64,000 nucleotides of DNA from Anaeromyxobacter sp. Fw109-5 (GTDB taxonomy: Bacteria; Myxococcota; Myxococcia; Myxococcales; Anaeromyxobacteraceae): contig NC_009675.1 in NCBI RefSeq assembly GCF_000017505.1, positions 744,001 through 808,000 of the forward strand. Reading direction: 5' to 3'. A program made the translations under genes and the position numbers. Below, in pieces: positions 29,965 through 42,457 of this stretch; the first letter of the stretch is position 1, and each line of letters begins with the position of its first letter. Under the pieces are notes generated by a model that saw only the letters and a list, made by a program, of their open reading frames with translations, searched no databases and had not been told where the DNA came from.

Positions 29965-30222
29965 ATGCCTGCTCGACCGTCCAGACAGCGGACCGACGCG
30001 ACCCGGCGCGCCTCGAACAACGTGCAGCGGCTGCGGGAGGAGCAGCTCCTCACCAAGGCCGAGCTCGCGCGCAAGGCCGGGGTGTCGCCGCTCACCGTCG
30101 CGCGCGTCGAGAGCGGCCTCGACTGCCGCATGGACACGCAGCGCAAGATCATCCTCGCCCTCGGCCTCACGCCGTCCGATCGCTTCAAGGTGTTCGCGCG
30201 CGGCCGCGGGGGGCGCGCGTGA
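29965..30222 (+). CDS. small XRE-family helix-turn-helix regulator
   Basis: An 85-residue DNA-binding protein. The Cro/CI-type helix-turn-helix spans about residues 19-72, with LTKAELARKAGVSPLTVARVE as the two core helices and KIILALGLTPSDR as the following helix. There is no other domain. It lies alone between pilR2 and pilM, with its own A/T-rich control region and inverted repeat upstream and a hairpin downstream. It may regulate itself and pilM-Q. I know of no named equivalent in the M. xanthus locus. Confidence 0.85.
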   Translation: MPARPSRQRTDATRRASNNVQRLREEQLLTKAELARKAGVSPLTVARVESGLDCRMDTQRKIILALGLTPSDRFKVFARGRGGRA

Positions 30223-30238
30223 GCCACCGTCCACCTCG

Positions 30239-30257
30239 GGCCGGGCGCCGCCCGGCC
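30239..30257. other. perfect hairpin before pilM
   Basis: GGCCGGGC and GCCCGGCC form a perfect 8-bp stem with a 3-base loop, 20 bp upstream of pilM ATG. No T-run follows. It could slow transcription or stabilise the pilM-Q message end. Confidence 0.45.
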
Positions 30258-30277
30258 GTCGCCTGAAGGGAACCGCC

Positions 30278-31333
30278 ATGGCGAAGAAGAAGCTCGCCGT
30301 CGGCCTCGACATCGGCTCGTCCGGCGTCAAGCTCGTCCAGCTGAAGGAGAAGAAGGGCGGGTACGCGCTGCAGGCGTTCGGGACGGCGCCCCTGCCGCCG
30401 GAGGCGATCGTCGACGGTGCGCTCATGAACTCCGGCGCGATCGTGTCGGCGATCCAGGACCTCGTGGCCGAGCACAAGGTGAAGGCGAAGGACGTCGCCA
30501 TCGGCATCGGCGGTCACTCCGTCATCATCAAGAAGATCTCCATGCCGCGGATGACGCAGGAGGAGCTCGACGAGTCGATCCAGTGGGAGGCGGAGCAGTA
30601 CATCCCCTTCGACGTCAAGGACGTGAACATCGACACGCAGATCCTCTCGCCCGAGGCGAACGCCGCCGGGCAGATGGACGTCCTGCTCGTCGCCGCCAAG
30701 AAGGACATGATCAACGACTACACGTCGGTCTGCGCGGAGGCGGGGCTCACCGCCACCGTGGTCGACGTGGACGCGTTCGCCGTCCAGAACGCCTTCGAGG
30801 CCAACTACGACCCCGACGGCCAGACGGTGGTGCTCATCAACGTCGGGGCGGCGGTCTCCAACATCAACATCCTCTCCGGCGGCGCGACGAGCTTCACCCG
30901 CGACATCACCATGGGCGGCAACGCCTTCACCGAGGAGATCCAGAAGCAGCTCAACATCTCCTACGAGGAGGCGGAGGCCCTCAAGATCGGCGGCCAGGGC
31001 GAGACCGACGCCGTCGTCCCGCAGGAGGTCGAGCGGGTCATCCAGGCCGTCGCCGAGCAAATGGGCGGCGAGATCCAGCGCTCGCTCGACTTCTTCGCGT
31101 CCACCTCCGGCGACGCGCGCATCGGGCGCGTCTACGTCTCCGGCGGCACCGCCCGCATCCCCGCCCTCCAGAAGGTGCTCGAGGCGCGGGCGGGCGTGCG
31201 GGTCGAGCTCTTGAACCCCTTCAAGAACGTGGACGTGGACAACCGCAGGTTCGATCCCGCCGTCCTCCTCGCCGCGGCGCCGTCCGCGGCGGTCGGCGTC
31301 GGGCTCGCGCTGCGCAGCGCGGGGGACAAGTAG
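30278..31333 (+). CDS. pilM: type IV pilus assembly protein PilM
   Basis: A 351-residue actin-like ATPase on the cytoplasmic side of the alignment complex, which binds the PilN N-terminus. The phosphate-1 loop GLDIGSSGVKLVQL lies near residue 10. SMPRMTQEELDESIQWEA and the C-terminal VYVSGGTARIPAL loop are characteristic. Normal length. It begins the tightly packed pilM-N-O-P-Q operon, with 2 bp between pilM and pilN. Confidence 0.95.
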   Translation: MAKKKLAVGLDIGSSGVKLVQLKEKKGGYALQAFGTAPLPPEAIVDGALMNSGAIVSAIQDLVAEHKVKAKDVAIGIGGHSVIIKKISMPRMTQEELDESIQWEAEQYIPFDVKDVNIDTQILSPEANAAGQMDVLLVAAKKDMINDYTSVCAEAGLTATVVDVDAFAVQNAFEANYDPDGQTVVLINVGAAVSNINILSGGATSFTRDITMGGNAFTEEIQKQLNISYEEAEALKIGGQGETDAVVPQEVERVIQAVAEQMGGEIQRSLDFFASTSGDARIGRVYVSGGTARIPALQKVLEARAGVRVELLNPFKNVDVDNRRFDPAVLLAAAPSAAVGVGLALRSAGDK

Positions 31334-31335
31334 CC

Positions 31336-31917
31336 ATGGTCCGCATCAACCTCCTCCCGGTCCGCGTCTCCAAGAAGAAGGAGGCCGGCAAGCAGCAGCT
31401 GATCCTCTTCGCGCTCGTGCTGGTGCTCGGCGTCGTCGTGAACTACCTGTGGGCCGCCTCTCGCGCCGACGCGCTCGCCACGAAGCAGGCGGCGGTGAAG
31501 CGGACCAAGGACGAGATCGCCCAGCTCGATCGCATCATCGGCGAGGTGAAGAACATCAAGGAGCAACAGGCACAGCTCAGGGAGAAGCTCGAGGTGCTCG
31601 CGCAGCTGAAGACCGCGCGCACCGGACCGGTGAAGATGCTCGACGAGCTCGCCACGCTCACCCCGAAGCGGCTCTGGCTGCGGAAGCTGGAGGAGAAGGG
31701 CGGGGCGGTCACGATCGACGGGACCGCCTCGACGATCGACGACGTCTCGGAGCTCATGACGGCCCTCGGCGGATCCACGCAGTTCCGCAACGTCGAGCTG
31801 AAGAAGACCGCCTCGAAGACCGATGGTGGATTCCGGACCGTGGACTTCACGCTCACGGCGACCGTCGCGTATGCCGCCAAGCCCGCCTCCGGCCCCGCGG
31901 CCGGAAAGAAGGGGTAG
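31336..31917 (+). CDS. pilN: type IV pilus assembly protein PilN
   Basis: A 193-residue bitopic protein. The cytoplasmic N-terminus MVRINLLPVR contains the INLLP motif that docks to PilM. One transmembrane helix (about 22-42) follows, then a coiled coil with EEIAQLD-like heptads and a small ferredoxin-like periplasmic domain. It pairs with PilO. ATG 31336 is fixed by the INLLP motif. Confidence 0.94.
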   Translation: MVRINLLPVRVSKKKEAGKQQLILFALVLVLGVVVNYLWAASRADALATKQAAVKRTKDEIAQLDRIIGEVKNIKEQQAQLREKLEVLAQLKTARTGPVKMLDELATLTPKRLWLRKLEEKGGAVTIDGTASTIDDVSELMTALGGSTQFRNVELKKTASKTDGGFRTVDFTLTATVAYAAKPASGPAAGKKG

Positions 31918-31923
31918 TACTCC

Positions 31924-32553
31924 ATGGACCAGCTCATCGAGCGCGTCGCGAAGGCGCCGGTCGGGGCGAAGATCGCCGCGGTGGCGGTCGCGGTGCTCCT
32001 GCTGTCCGTGCTGAACTACTTCGTGATCTCCATGCGCCTCGGGCCGTCGATCTCCGAGGTGAACGAGCGCATCGTCCGGGCAGAGCGAGACCTGGCGAAG
32101 CTCGACAAGGAGTTCACGGAGAAGACGGCCATCGCGAACAACCTGAACCAGTTCCGGCGCGAGAAGGAGCTCCTAGAGCAGCAGCTCCGCGAGGCGCTCG
32201 CCGAGCTTCCGGAGGAGAAGAAGGTGGACGAGCTCCTCCAGCTCTTCCAGGACCGGGCGAAGAAGGCGGGCCTCGAGATCGGGACCATCGAGCCGAGGTC
32301 GCCCGTGAACGAGAAGTTCTACGCTCGCCTGCCCATCCCGATGTCGGTGACCGGGAACTTCCACGAGATCGCGACCTTCTTCGACTCGCTGGGTCGCATG
32401 CGCCGCATCGTGAACGTCAATGACATCGTCCTGGACTCGCCCAAGGACGTGAGCGGGAAGATGGTCCTGAACGCGAAGTTCCTCGCCACCGCCTTCATGT
32501 TCGTCGAGCCCGCGGCACCCGTGGCGGCGAAGCCTTCAGGAGCGAAGCGATGA
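31924..32553 (+). CDS. pilO: type IV pilus assembly protein PilO
   Basis: A 209-residue bitopic protein with one transmembrane helix (about 18-36) and a long coiled coil (residues 45-105). The C-terminal periplasmic domain has PIPMSVTGNFHEIATFFDSLG, typical of PilO. It forms the PilN-PilO dimer that links PilM to PilP and PilQ. Its stop overlaps the pilP start (ATGA). Confidence 0.93.
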   Translation: MDQLIERVAKAPVGAKIAAVAVAVLLLSVLNYFVISMRLGPSISEVNERIVRAERDLAKLDKEFTEKTAIANNLNQFRREKELLEQQLREALAELPEEKKVDELLQLFQDRAKKAGLEIGTIEPRSPVNEKFYARLPIPMSVTGNFHEIATFFDSLGRMRRIVNVNDIVLDSPKDVSGKMVLNAKFLATAFMFVEPAAPVAAKPSGAKR

Positions 32554-33092
32554 GCGCGCGACGAAGCGCAATCCCGGTCTTGGCCGCCGTGCTCCTGGCT
32601 GCGTGCGGGGAATCTCCCGCGCCCGCCGCACAGCGCGCGGCGCGGCCCGGCGGGCTCGCCCCCGCGGCCGCGCCGCAGCAGGCGCCCGCCGCTCAGGCAA
32701 CCAAGGCACCCGAGAAGCCTCCCGAGCCGTCGTACTCCTCGGTAGGGAAGCGCGATCCGTTCCGGAGCTATCTCTCCGAGCTGTCGAAGCAGGGCAGCGA
32801 GCTCGCCACCCGCTGCGCCACCCCGCTCGGCAAGTTCGAGCTCGAGCAGCTCCAGCTCGTCGCGGTCGTGACCGGGCTCGAGAACCCCGTCGCGATGGTG
32901 CAGGCGCCGAACGGCGTCGGCTACTCCCTGCGCCGCGGGGCCTGCATCGGGAAGAACGGCGGGACCGTGGCCGCGGTCCGCTCCGGCGAGGTGGTCGTCG
33001 CCGAGTGGGTGGTCCGCGCCGACGGCACCCGCGACAGGACCCAGACCGTCATCCGCCTCCCGCGCGAGGCCGCGTTGAACCTCGAGGAGTAG
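32550..33092 (+). CDS. pilP: type IV pilus lipoprotein PilP
   Basis: A 180-residue lipoprotein with lipobox LLAAC at residues 15-19, followed by an Ala/Pro-rich linker to about residue 60. The compact PilP beta-domain has KRDPFRSY, FELEQLQLVAVVTGLENPVAMV and GYSLRRGACIGKNGG. It links the inner-membrane PilNO dimer to the PilQ secretin. It overlaps pilO by 4 bases and precedes pilQ by 5 bp. Confidence 0.94.
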   Translation: MSARRSAIPVLAAVLLAACGESPAPAAQRAARPGGLAPAAAPQQAPAAQATKAPEKPPEPSYSSVGKRDPFRSYLSELSKQGSELATRCATPLGKFELEQLQLVAVVTGLENPVAMVQAPNGVGYSLRRGACIGKNGGTVAAVRSGEVVVAEWVVRADGTRDRTQTVIRLPREAALNLEE

Positions 33093-33097
33093 CGCCC

Positions 33098-35779
<2,682 letters not shown>

Positions 35780-35787
35780 GAGCTGCC

Positions 35788-36408
35788 ATGAAGACGAGAC
35801 TCGCGACCCTCGCCCTCGCCAGCGTCGCGCTCGCCTGCGCGGACAACGGCGCCTCCCTCCAGCCGTTCGCGATCTGCTCCCCGCCGGACAGCGCGACCGA
35901 GTGCGTCTTCGACGACGCCTGCGAGACGGTGCACATGGGGCCGCTCATGATGGACCCGGGGCTCGCGTCCATGTCCGTCTTCCTCCAGGTCAACAACCAG
36001 CTGCCGAACAACGAGGACCTGTCGGCCGGCCGCCTCAACACCAACGACGCCTACGTGACGGAGTACGAGGTCGAGTGGGAAGGCCCCGCGACGATCGGGG
36101 ACGTCGTGGGCCAGACGCAGGCCATGGTCCCTGCGGGTGGCAGCACCATCGTCGGGCTCCTCCTGCAGCGCCCGGCGGCCGCCGGACAGGTCGTGGCGAA
36201 GCTGCGGCTGAAGGGGCATTACGCGGACCAGTCGGAGTTCGAGACCGCCGCCTACGAGACGCCGCTCATCGTCGGAGCCGTCCCGCCGCCGGTGTGCCCC
36301 ACGGGCGAGTTGCTGAAGGGCACCTGCGGCGGGAGCGTCGGGCAGGTTCCGCTCGGCTTCGAGTGCGAGGCGCCGGACACCACGACGACCACCCCCACGA
36401 CGCCTTGA
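35788..36408 (+). CDS. lipoprotein of unknown function downstream of pilQ
   Basis: A 206-residue protein. The signal ends in lipobox VALAC, giving Cys19 as the likely lipidated residue. The mature part has paired cysteines (AICSPPDSATECVFDDAC, VCPTGELLKGTCGG, FECEAP), a beta-rich middle and a Thr-rich tail DTTTTTPTTP. I recognise no family. It starts 9 bp after the pilQ stop with AGGAGC upstream, so it is probably co-transcribed with pilQ. It could assist the secretin at the outer membrane, but no TPR or known pilotin fold is seen. Confidence 0.75.
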   Translation: MKTRLATLALASVALACADNGASLQPFAICSPPDSATECVFDDACETVHMGPLMMDPGLASMSVFLQVNNQLPNNEDLSAGRLNTNDAYVTEYEVEWEGPATIGDVVGQTQAMVPAGGSTIVGLLLQRPAAAGQVVAKLRLKGHYADQSEFETAAYETPLIVGAVPPPVCPTGELLKGTCGGSVGQVPLGFECEAPDTTTTTPTTP

Positions 36409-36431
36409 CGCGCCGCGTTCCGGCCGAACGC

Positions 36432-36460
36432 TTGACGTTGCACGCGCGGGCGGGCTAAGT
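36432..36460 (+). promoter_or_regulatory. sigma-70-type promoter before the roadblock gene and efp
   Basis: TTGACG (36432-36437) and CTAAGT (36455-36460) with a 17-bp spacer. The leader of about 60 bases contains a TACGAGC/GCTCGTA stem (36460-36466 with 36484-36490), followed by GGAGGTTTTT. Confidence 0.5.
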
Positions 36461-36525
36461 ACGAGCCCGCTCCGCGCGTCCGTGCTCGTAATGACGGAGG
36501 TTTTTGGCCGGCGGAGCCACCGCAC

Positions 36526-36888
36526 ATGAGCTTCCGCGCCCATCTCGAGCAGGTCTGCCGGAGCGTCGACGGAGCCGTCGCGTGCTCGCTCATGGGCATG
36601 GACGGGATCGAGATCGACACGCACCTCACCGGCGAGGGCGACGTCGCGGACGTGCGCTCGCTCCTCGTCGAGTACTCGGGCGTCCTGCGCAGCGCGCGCG
36701 AGGCGGCCGAGGCGCACGAGGCGGGCGGCGTGGCCGAGGTGGCGATCGCGACCGACAAGCTGCTCGCCGTGGCCCGGCAGGTCTCGCCGGAGTACTTCAT
36801 GGTGGTCGCGCTGACGCCCGGGGGGAACCTCGGGAAGGCGCGCTACCTGCTCCGCGTCACCGCGCCGAAGCTCGAGGAAGAGCTCTAG
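36526..36888 (+). CDS. roadblock/LC7-domain protein
   Basis: A 120-residue single-domain protein of the roadblock/LC7 fold, with VDGAVACSLMGMDGIEI, a central helix LLVEYSGVLRSAREAAEAHEAG and the strand pair LAVARQVSPEYFMVVALT. Family members such as MglB regulate small Ras-like GTPases. In myxobacteria these control cell polarity and pilus activity. No GTPase gene is adjacent. It lies between the pilQ operon and efp, close to a SgmX-like gene. Confidence 0.82.
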   Translation: MSFRAHLEQVCRSVDGAVACSLMGMDGIEIDTHLTGEGDVADVRSLLVEYSGVLRSAREAAEAHEAGGVAEVAIATDKLLAVARQVSPEYFMVVALTPGGNLGKARYLLRVTAPKLEEEL

Positions 36889-36983
36889 GGACGGGCGGCC
36901 GACCGTCGGGACAGGCAGCCGCCGCTGCCGCAGCGCGGCGGGCGGATCACTCTCACCCAGACCTTCGAAGGAGCGACACAGCA

Positions 36984-37556
36984 ATGGCAGAGACGCTCGA
37001 CACCTCGGCGTTCCGCCGCGGCCTCAAGATCGAGATCGATCGGGAGCCGTGGGAGATCATCGAGTTCCAGCACGTGAAGCCGGGGAAGGGCTCGGCGTTC
37101 GTGCGGACGCGCATCAAGAACCTCATCACCGGGCGCACGATCGAGAAGACGTTCAAGTCCGGCGACGTGGTGGGCAAGCCCGACATCGACGAGAAGGAGA
37201 TGCAGTTCCTCTATCGCGAGGGCGACCACTTCAACTTCATGGACAACAAGACCTACGACCAGACGTTCCTCACCGAGGAGCAGATGGGCGAGGCCAGGAA
37301 CTTCATCAAGGACAACACCACCACGCACATCCTGTTCTTCAACGGGAAGGCGATCGGCGTCACGCTGCCGAACGCGATGGACCTCAAGGTGGTGAAGTGC
37401 GACCCGGGCATCCGCGGCGACACGGTGTCCGGCGCCACGAAGCCCGCGACCCTCGAGACCGGCTACGTCGTGAACGTGCCGCTCTTCATCAACGAGGGCG
37501 AGATCCTCCGCATCGACACCCGCACCGGCGAGTACCTGACCCGCGTCGCCGGCTAG
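36984..37556 (+). CDS. efp: translation elongation factor P
   Basis: A 190-residue three-domain factor that relieves ribosome stalling at polyproline. Domain I carries the modification loop HVKPGKGSAFVR, with the lysine at position 35 (equivalent to Lys34 of E. coli). The C-terminal GDTVSGATKPATLETGYVVNVPLFI is the EF-P signature. AAGGAG precedes ATG 36984. No lysyl-modifying enzyme (EpmA/EpmB) is encoded nearby. Proline-rich proteins encoded here, such as the TonB-like protein and the SgmX-like protein, are natural clients. Confidence 0.96.
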   Translation: MAETLDTSAFRRGLKIEIDREPWEIIEFQHVKPGKGSAFVRTRIKNLITGRTIEKTFKSGDVVGKPDIDEKEMQFLYREGDHFNFMDNKTYDQTFLTEEQMGEARNFIKDNTTTHILFFNGKAIGVTLPNAMDLKVVKCDPGIRGDTVSGATKPATLETGYVVNVPLFINEGEILRIDTRTGEYLTRVAG

Positions 37557-37592
37557 CCCGCCGCACCTCCCCGCAACGAAGGAGATCCCCCG

Positions 37593-38156
37593 ATGGCGAC
37601 CCGCCCGCTGAAGCAGCAGCCCCACGTAGCGCAGGAGCCCGCCCGCACCTCCGACACCGCCGCGGGGCAGGGCTTCTCGATGGAGGACGTGAAGAAGCTC
37701 GTGGCGCTCGTCGAGAAGAGCGACGTCACGCACATCGCGTGGCAGCGCGGGGTCGAGAAGGTCGTCATCCGCCGCGGCGCCGTCGCCGCGCCGGCGCCGG
37801 CCGCGGCTCACCCCGCGCCGGCCCTCCACGCCGCCCCGGTGGCCGCCCCCGTCCCGGCCCCGGCCGCCGCCTTGGCGCCTGCGGGCGCGAAGCCGGAGGC
37901 GAAGAGCGACAAGCCGGGCACCATCGTGAGCTCGCCCTTCGTCGGCACGTTCTACCGCGCGCCCTCCCCCGACTCCCCGCCGTTCGTGGAGGTCGGCCAG
38001 AAGGTCAAGAAGGGCCAGACGCTCTGCATCGTCGAGGCGATGAAGCTCATGAACGAGATCGAGTCGGAGGTCGACGGGACCGTCGCCGAGATCTTCGTCC
38101 AGAACGCCACGCCGGTGGAGTTCGGCGAGCAGCTGTTCCGCGTCGTCCCGGGCTAA
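37593..38156 (+). CDS. accB: biotin carboxyl carrier protein of acetyl-CoA carboxylase
   Basis: A 187-residue protein that carries biotin for acetyl-CoA carboxylase, the first step of fatty acid synthesis. The N-terminal helical part ([19 protein letters not shown]) is joined by an Ala/Pro linker to the lipoyl/biotinyl domain, where Lys151 in VEAMKLMNE is the biotinylation site. The strong site GAAGGAG precedes ATG 37593. accC follows 18 bp later. Confidence 0.95.
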   Translation: MATRPLKQQPHVAQEPARTSDTAAGQGFSMEDVKKLVALVEKSDVTHIAWQRGVEKVVIRRGAVAAPAPAAAHPAPALHAAPVAAPVPAPAAALAPAGAKPEAKSDKPGTIVSSPFVGTFYRAPSPDSPPFVEVGQKVKKGQTLCIVEAMKLMNEIESEVDGTVAEIFVQNATPVEFGEQLFRVVPG

Positions 38157-38174
38157 CCCCCGCCGGAGCCCCGA

Positions 38175-39554
<1,380 letters not shown>

Positions 39555-39641
39555 CCGAGAGCGGCGCCGTGCGCGCCCGCGCGGGCGCGCCGGGGCTGCG
39601 CAGATTCCCGAATTCCTATGTGGGTTCGCGGGGGTGGCTCC

Positions 39642-39670
39642 TTGACCGCCCCCCGGCCTTCCATTACGCT
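39642..39670 (+). promoter_or_regulatory. sigma-70-type promoter for the SgmX-like gene
   Basis: TTGACC (39642-39647) and TACGCT (39665-39670) with a 17-bp spacer, about 90 bp upstream of ATG 39764. It lies in the 209-bp gap after accC. Confidence 0.58.
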
Positions 39671-39763
39671 CGACGCCGCCCCTGGGCCCTTCGACGCCGG
39701 CGCTGGTGCGCCGCCGCGCACTCGTCCGAGGGCCCCCCCAGCGCAGCGAGATGCCTCGGCCCG

Positions 39764-42445
39764 ATGGCTGTCGACAAGAACAAGATCATCGCCGAGGCGA
39801 CGAAGCTCGTTCAGAAGGGGGCGTACGACAAGGCGATCAAGGCCTACGAGAAGATCCTGGCGGAGGACGCCAAGGACGTCCGCATCCTCCTCAAGATCGG
39901 CGAGCTTCACCAGAAGAAAGGCGACGACAAGGCCGCCGCGGCCGCCTTCCAGAAGGTCGCCGAGACCTACGCCGAGCAGGGCTTCTTCCTCAAGTCCGTC
40001 GCCGTCTACAAGCAGATCGTGAAGCTCGACCCGGACGACGTCCGGGCCAACGAGCGGCTCGCGGCCCTGTACCAGCAGCTGGGCCTGATGAGCGACGCCA
40101 TGGCGCAGCTCCAGACCGTGGCGGCCGCGCACGAGAAGGCCGGCGACCTGGGCCGGCTCACCGAGATCCTCCGGCGCATGGTGGACCTCGACCCGGAGAA
40201 CATCGCCTCCTCGATCAAGCTCGGCGAGATGCAGGCGCGGGCCGGCCACCCGGCGTCGGCGCTCGAGTGCTTCCGCCGCGCGGCCGACTACCTGAAGCGG
40301 AACGGCCGCGCCGACGAGTACCTCAGGGTCGCGGAGCGGATCGCGGTGCTCACGCCGGACGATCACGCGCTCACCCGCGAGCTCGCCCACGTCTACCTGG
40401 GGAAGGGCGACACGAAGCGGGCGCTCGCGAAGCTCCAGCTCTGCTTCAAGGTCGACCCGAAGGACGTCGAGACGCTGCAGCTCCTCGCGCAGGCGTTCCG
40501 CGACCTCGGCCAGACCGCGAAGACGCTCTCCGTCTGGAAGGAGCTCGCGCGCCTCCACGAGGAGCGGGGCCGCGCCGGCGACGCGCGCGCCGCGTGGCGC
40601 AAGGTCCAGGAGCTCGCGCCCGACGACGCGGACGCCGCGGCGGCGCTCGGCGCGGGGTGGGCGCGCTCGCCGGCCCCCGCCCACCCGCCGCCGCCCGCGC
40701 ACCCGGCGGCGACGCCGCTCGCGTTCGGTCCGGCCTTCGACCCGCCGCCGGTCCCCGGCCGCGTGCCGCAAGGCCCTCCCCCGGGAGCGCGCGTCTCGCC
40801 GGCCGTCGTGGCGCCGCCGCCCGCCCCGGCGGGCGTGGCGCCCCCGCCCGCGGGAGGCCCGGCCGGCATCCCGAAGCTCCTCACCGAGACCGACGTCTAC
40901 GTGAAGTACGGGCTGCACGACAAGGCGCTCGATCACCTGCGCAAGGTGCTCGCGATCGATCCCGACTGCCCGGAGGCGTATGAGCGCATCCGCGACGTCC
41001 ACGACGCCGCGGGGCGTGCCTCCGACGCCGCCGCGGCGGGCGTCCGCGCGGCGCGCTCGCTCCTCGCGCGCGGCCAGGAGGAGCGTGCCCGCGAGGCGGT
41101 GACCCGTCTCGGCCAGCTCTCGCCCGGGCACCCCGAGCTCGCGAGCCTCGCCGCGGCGGCGGGCGGAGGCGCCGACGAGGTGGAGCTGGTGCCCCTCGAG
41201 GCCGAGGAGCTCGTCGAGGCGGATCCGGTCGAGGACGACGCGCTCGCGCTGGCCGCCGCCGGCCACGAGGGCGACGACGTCGTCGAGGACGAGCCGGTGG
41301 GGCCCGCGCCGGCGCGCGAGGAGCACGCCGGCGTCGAGATCGAGGTCGCCGAGAGCGAGCTGGACGCGGCGGGCGACGCGCTCGCCGAGGCCGCGGCGCT
41401 CGCCTCCGCGGCCTCGGAGGAGATCGTCGAGGAGGAGCCTCCGCGGGCCCGCGCCCCCGCACCGGCCGCGTCGGCCCCGCGCCGGGACGGCGCGTCGAGG
41501 TCGCCCGCCGGGAGGCCCGCGCCGGCGCAGGCGGCGGCCCCGGCGTGGACTCCCGCGCCCGTCGCGCCGCCGCCGCCCCCGGCGGCCAGGCCTCCCGCTC
41601 GCGCCGCCGGCGGGGACGTGCCGGACCTCTCCGACGAGCTCGAGGAGACCGAGTTCTTCCTCCAGCAGGGCCTGCTCGACGACGCGCGCGACGCGCTGCA
41701 CGCCCTCCTCGCCGCGCACCCGCGCCACCCCGTGCTCGAGGCGCGCCTCGCAGAGGTCGAGCGGCGTGCCGGCCGAGCTGCGCCGGCGGCGGCGCCTTCC
41801 GGCGCGCGCGAGACGCGCCCGCTCGAGGTCTCGGGACCGGACGAGAGCTTCGACATCGCGCGCGAGCTCGCGGACGAGCTCGCCGGCGAGGCGCCCCCCA
41901 CCGTCGACGACGAGTTCCAGTACTCGGTCGAGGACGTCTTCGCGCAGTTCAAGAAGGGCGTCGAGCAGACGGTCCGCCCCGAGGACAGCGCGACGCACTA
42001 CGACCTCGGCATCGCCTACAAGGAGATGGCGCTCCTCGACGACGCGATCCAGGAGTTCGAGGTCGCGCTGCGCGGCGCGGACAAGCGGCGCGCCATCGAC
42101 TGCCTCTCGATGGTCGGCCTCTGCCGCATGGCGAAGGGGGAGCCTCGCGAGGCGATCCGCGCCTTCCGCCGCGCGCTCGCGTCCGAGGCGCTGACCAAGG
42201 AAGCGGCGAAGGCGATCCAGTACGAGCTCGGCGCGGCCCACGAGGCGGTCGGGGAGGCGGAGGTCGGGCTCTGGTTCCTGCAGCGCGTGGCGAAGCTCGA
42301 TCCGGCGTTCCGCGAGGTCGGCGCCCGCATCGGCGCGCTCGGGGGCGGACCGGGCCGGCCGCCGGCGGACGCGAGCCGCGGCGCGCGGCCGGCGCAGGCC
42401 CCGCGGCCGCCCGCCGGCGTGAAGAAGAACATCGGGTACCTGTAG
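39764..42445 (+). CDS. sgmX: large TPR protein, SgmX-like polar regulator of type IV pili
   Basis: An 893-residue cytoplasmic protein with no signal peptide. About seven TPR motifs occupy residues 1-285, followed by a Pro/Ala linker (290-365). Further TPR-like pairs lie near 368-430 and 622-665, separated by acidic and Pro-rich linkers. A final TPR block runs from about 720 to 865, beginning VEDVFAQFKKGVEQ and ATHYDLGIAYKEM. M. xanthus SgmX, a TPR protein that links the GTPase MglA to polar pilus formation, occupies the equivalent locus as I recall. Architecture and neighbours support the name; no alignment was done. The start is ATG 39764, since the in-frame region upstream is noncoding accC overlap. 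Confidence 0.68.
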   Translation: MAVDKNKIIAEATKLVQKGAYDKAIKAYEKILAEDAKDVRILLKIGELHQKKGDDKAAAAAFQKVAETYAEQGFFLKSVAVYKQIVKLDPDDVRANERLAALYQQLGLMSDAMAQLQTVAAAHEKAGDLGRLTEILRRMVDLDPENIASSIKLGEMQARAGHPASALECFRRAADYLKRNGRADEYLRVAERIAVLTPDDHALTRELAHVYLGKGDTKRALAKLQLCFKVDPKDVETLQLLAQAFRDLGQTAKTLSVWKELARLHEERGRAGDARAAWRKVQELAPDDADAAAALGAGWARSPAPAHPPPPAHPAATPLAFGPAFDPPPVPGRVPQGPPPGARVSPAVVAPPPAPAGVAPPPAGGPAGIPKLLTETDVYVKYGLHDKALDHLRKVLAIDPDCPEAYERIRDVHDAAGRASDAAAAGVRAARSLLARGQEERAREAVTRLGQLSPGHPELASLAAAAGGGADEVELVPLEAEELVEADPVEDDALALAAAGHEGDDVVEDEPVGPAPAREEHAGVEIEVAESELDAAGDALAEAAALASAASEEIVEEEPPRARAPAPAASAPRRDGASRSPAGRPAPAQAAAPAWTPAPVAPPPPPAARPPARAAGGDVPDLSDELEETEFFLQQGLLDDARDALHALLAAHPRHPVLEARLAEVERRAGRAAPAAAPSGARETRPLEVSGPDESFDIARELADELAGEAPPTVDDEFQYSVEDVFAQFKKGVEQTVRPEDSATHYDLGIAYKEMALLDDAIQEFEVALRGADKRRAIDCLSMVGLCRMAKGEPREAIRAFRRALASEALTKEAAKAIQYELGAAHEAVGEAEVGLWFLQRVAKLDPAFREVGARIGALGGGPGRPPADASRGARPAQAPRPPAGVKKNIGYL

Positions 42446-42457
42446 CAAGGACGCTGC

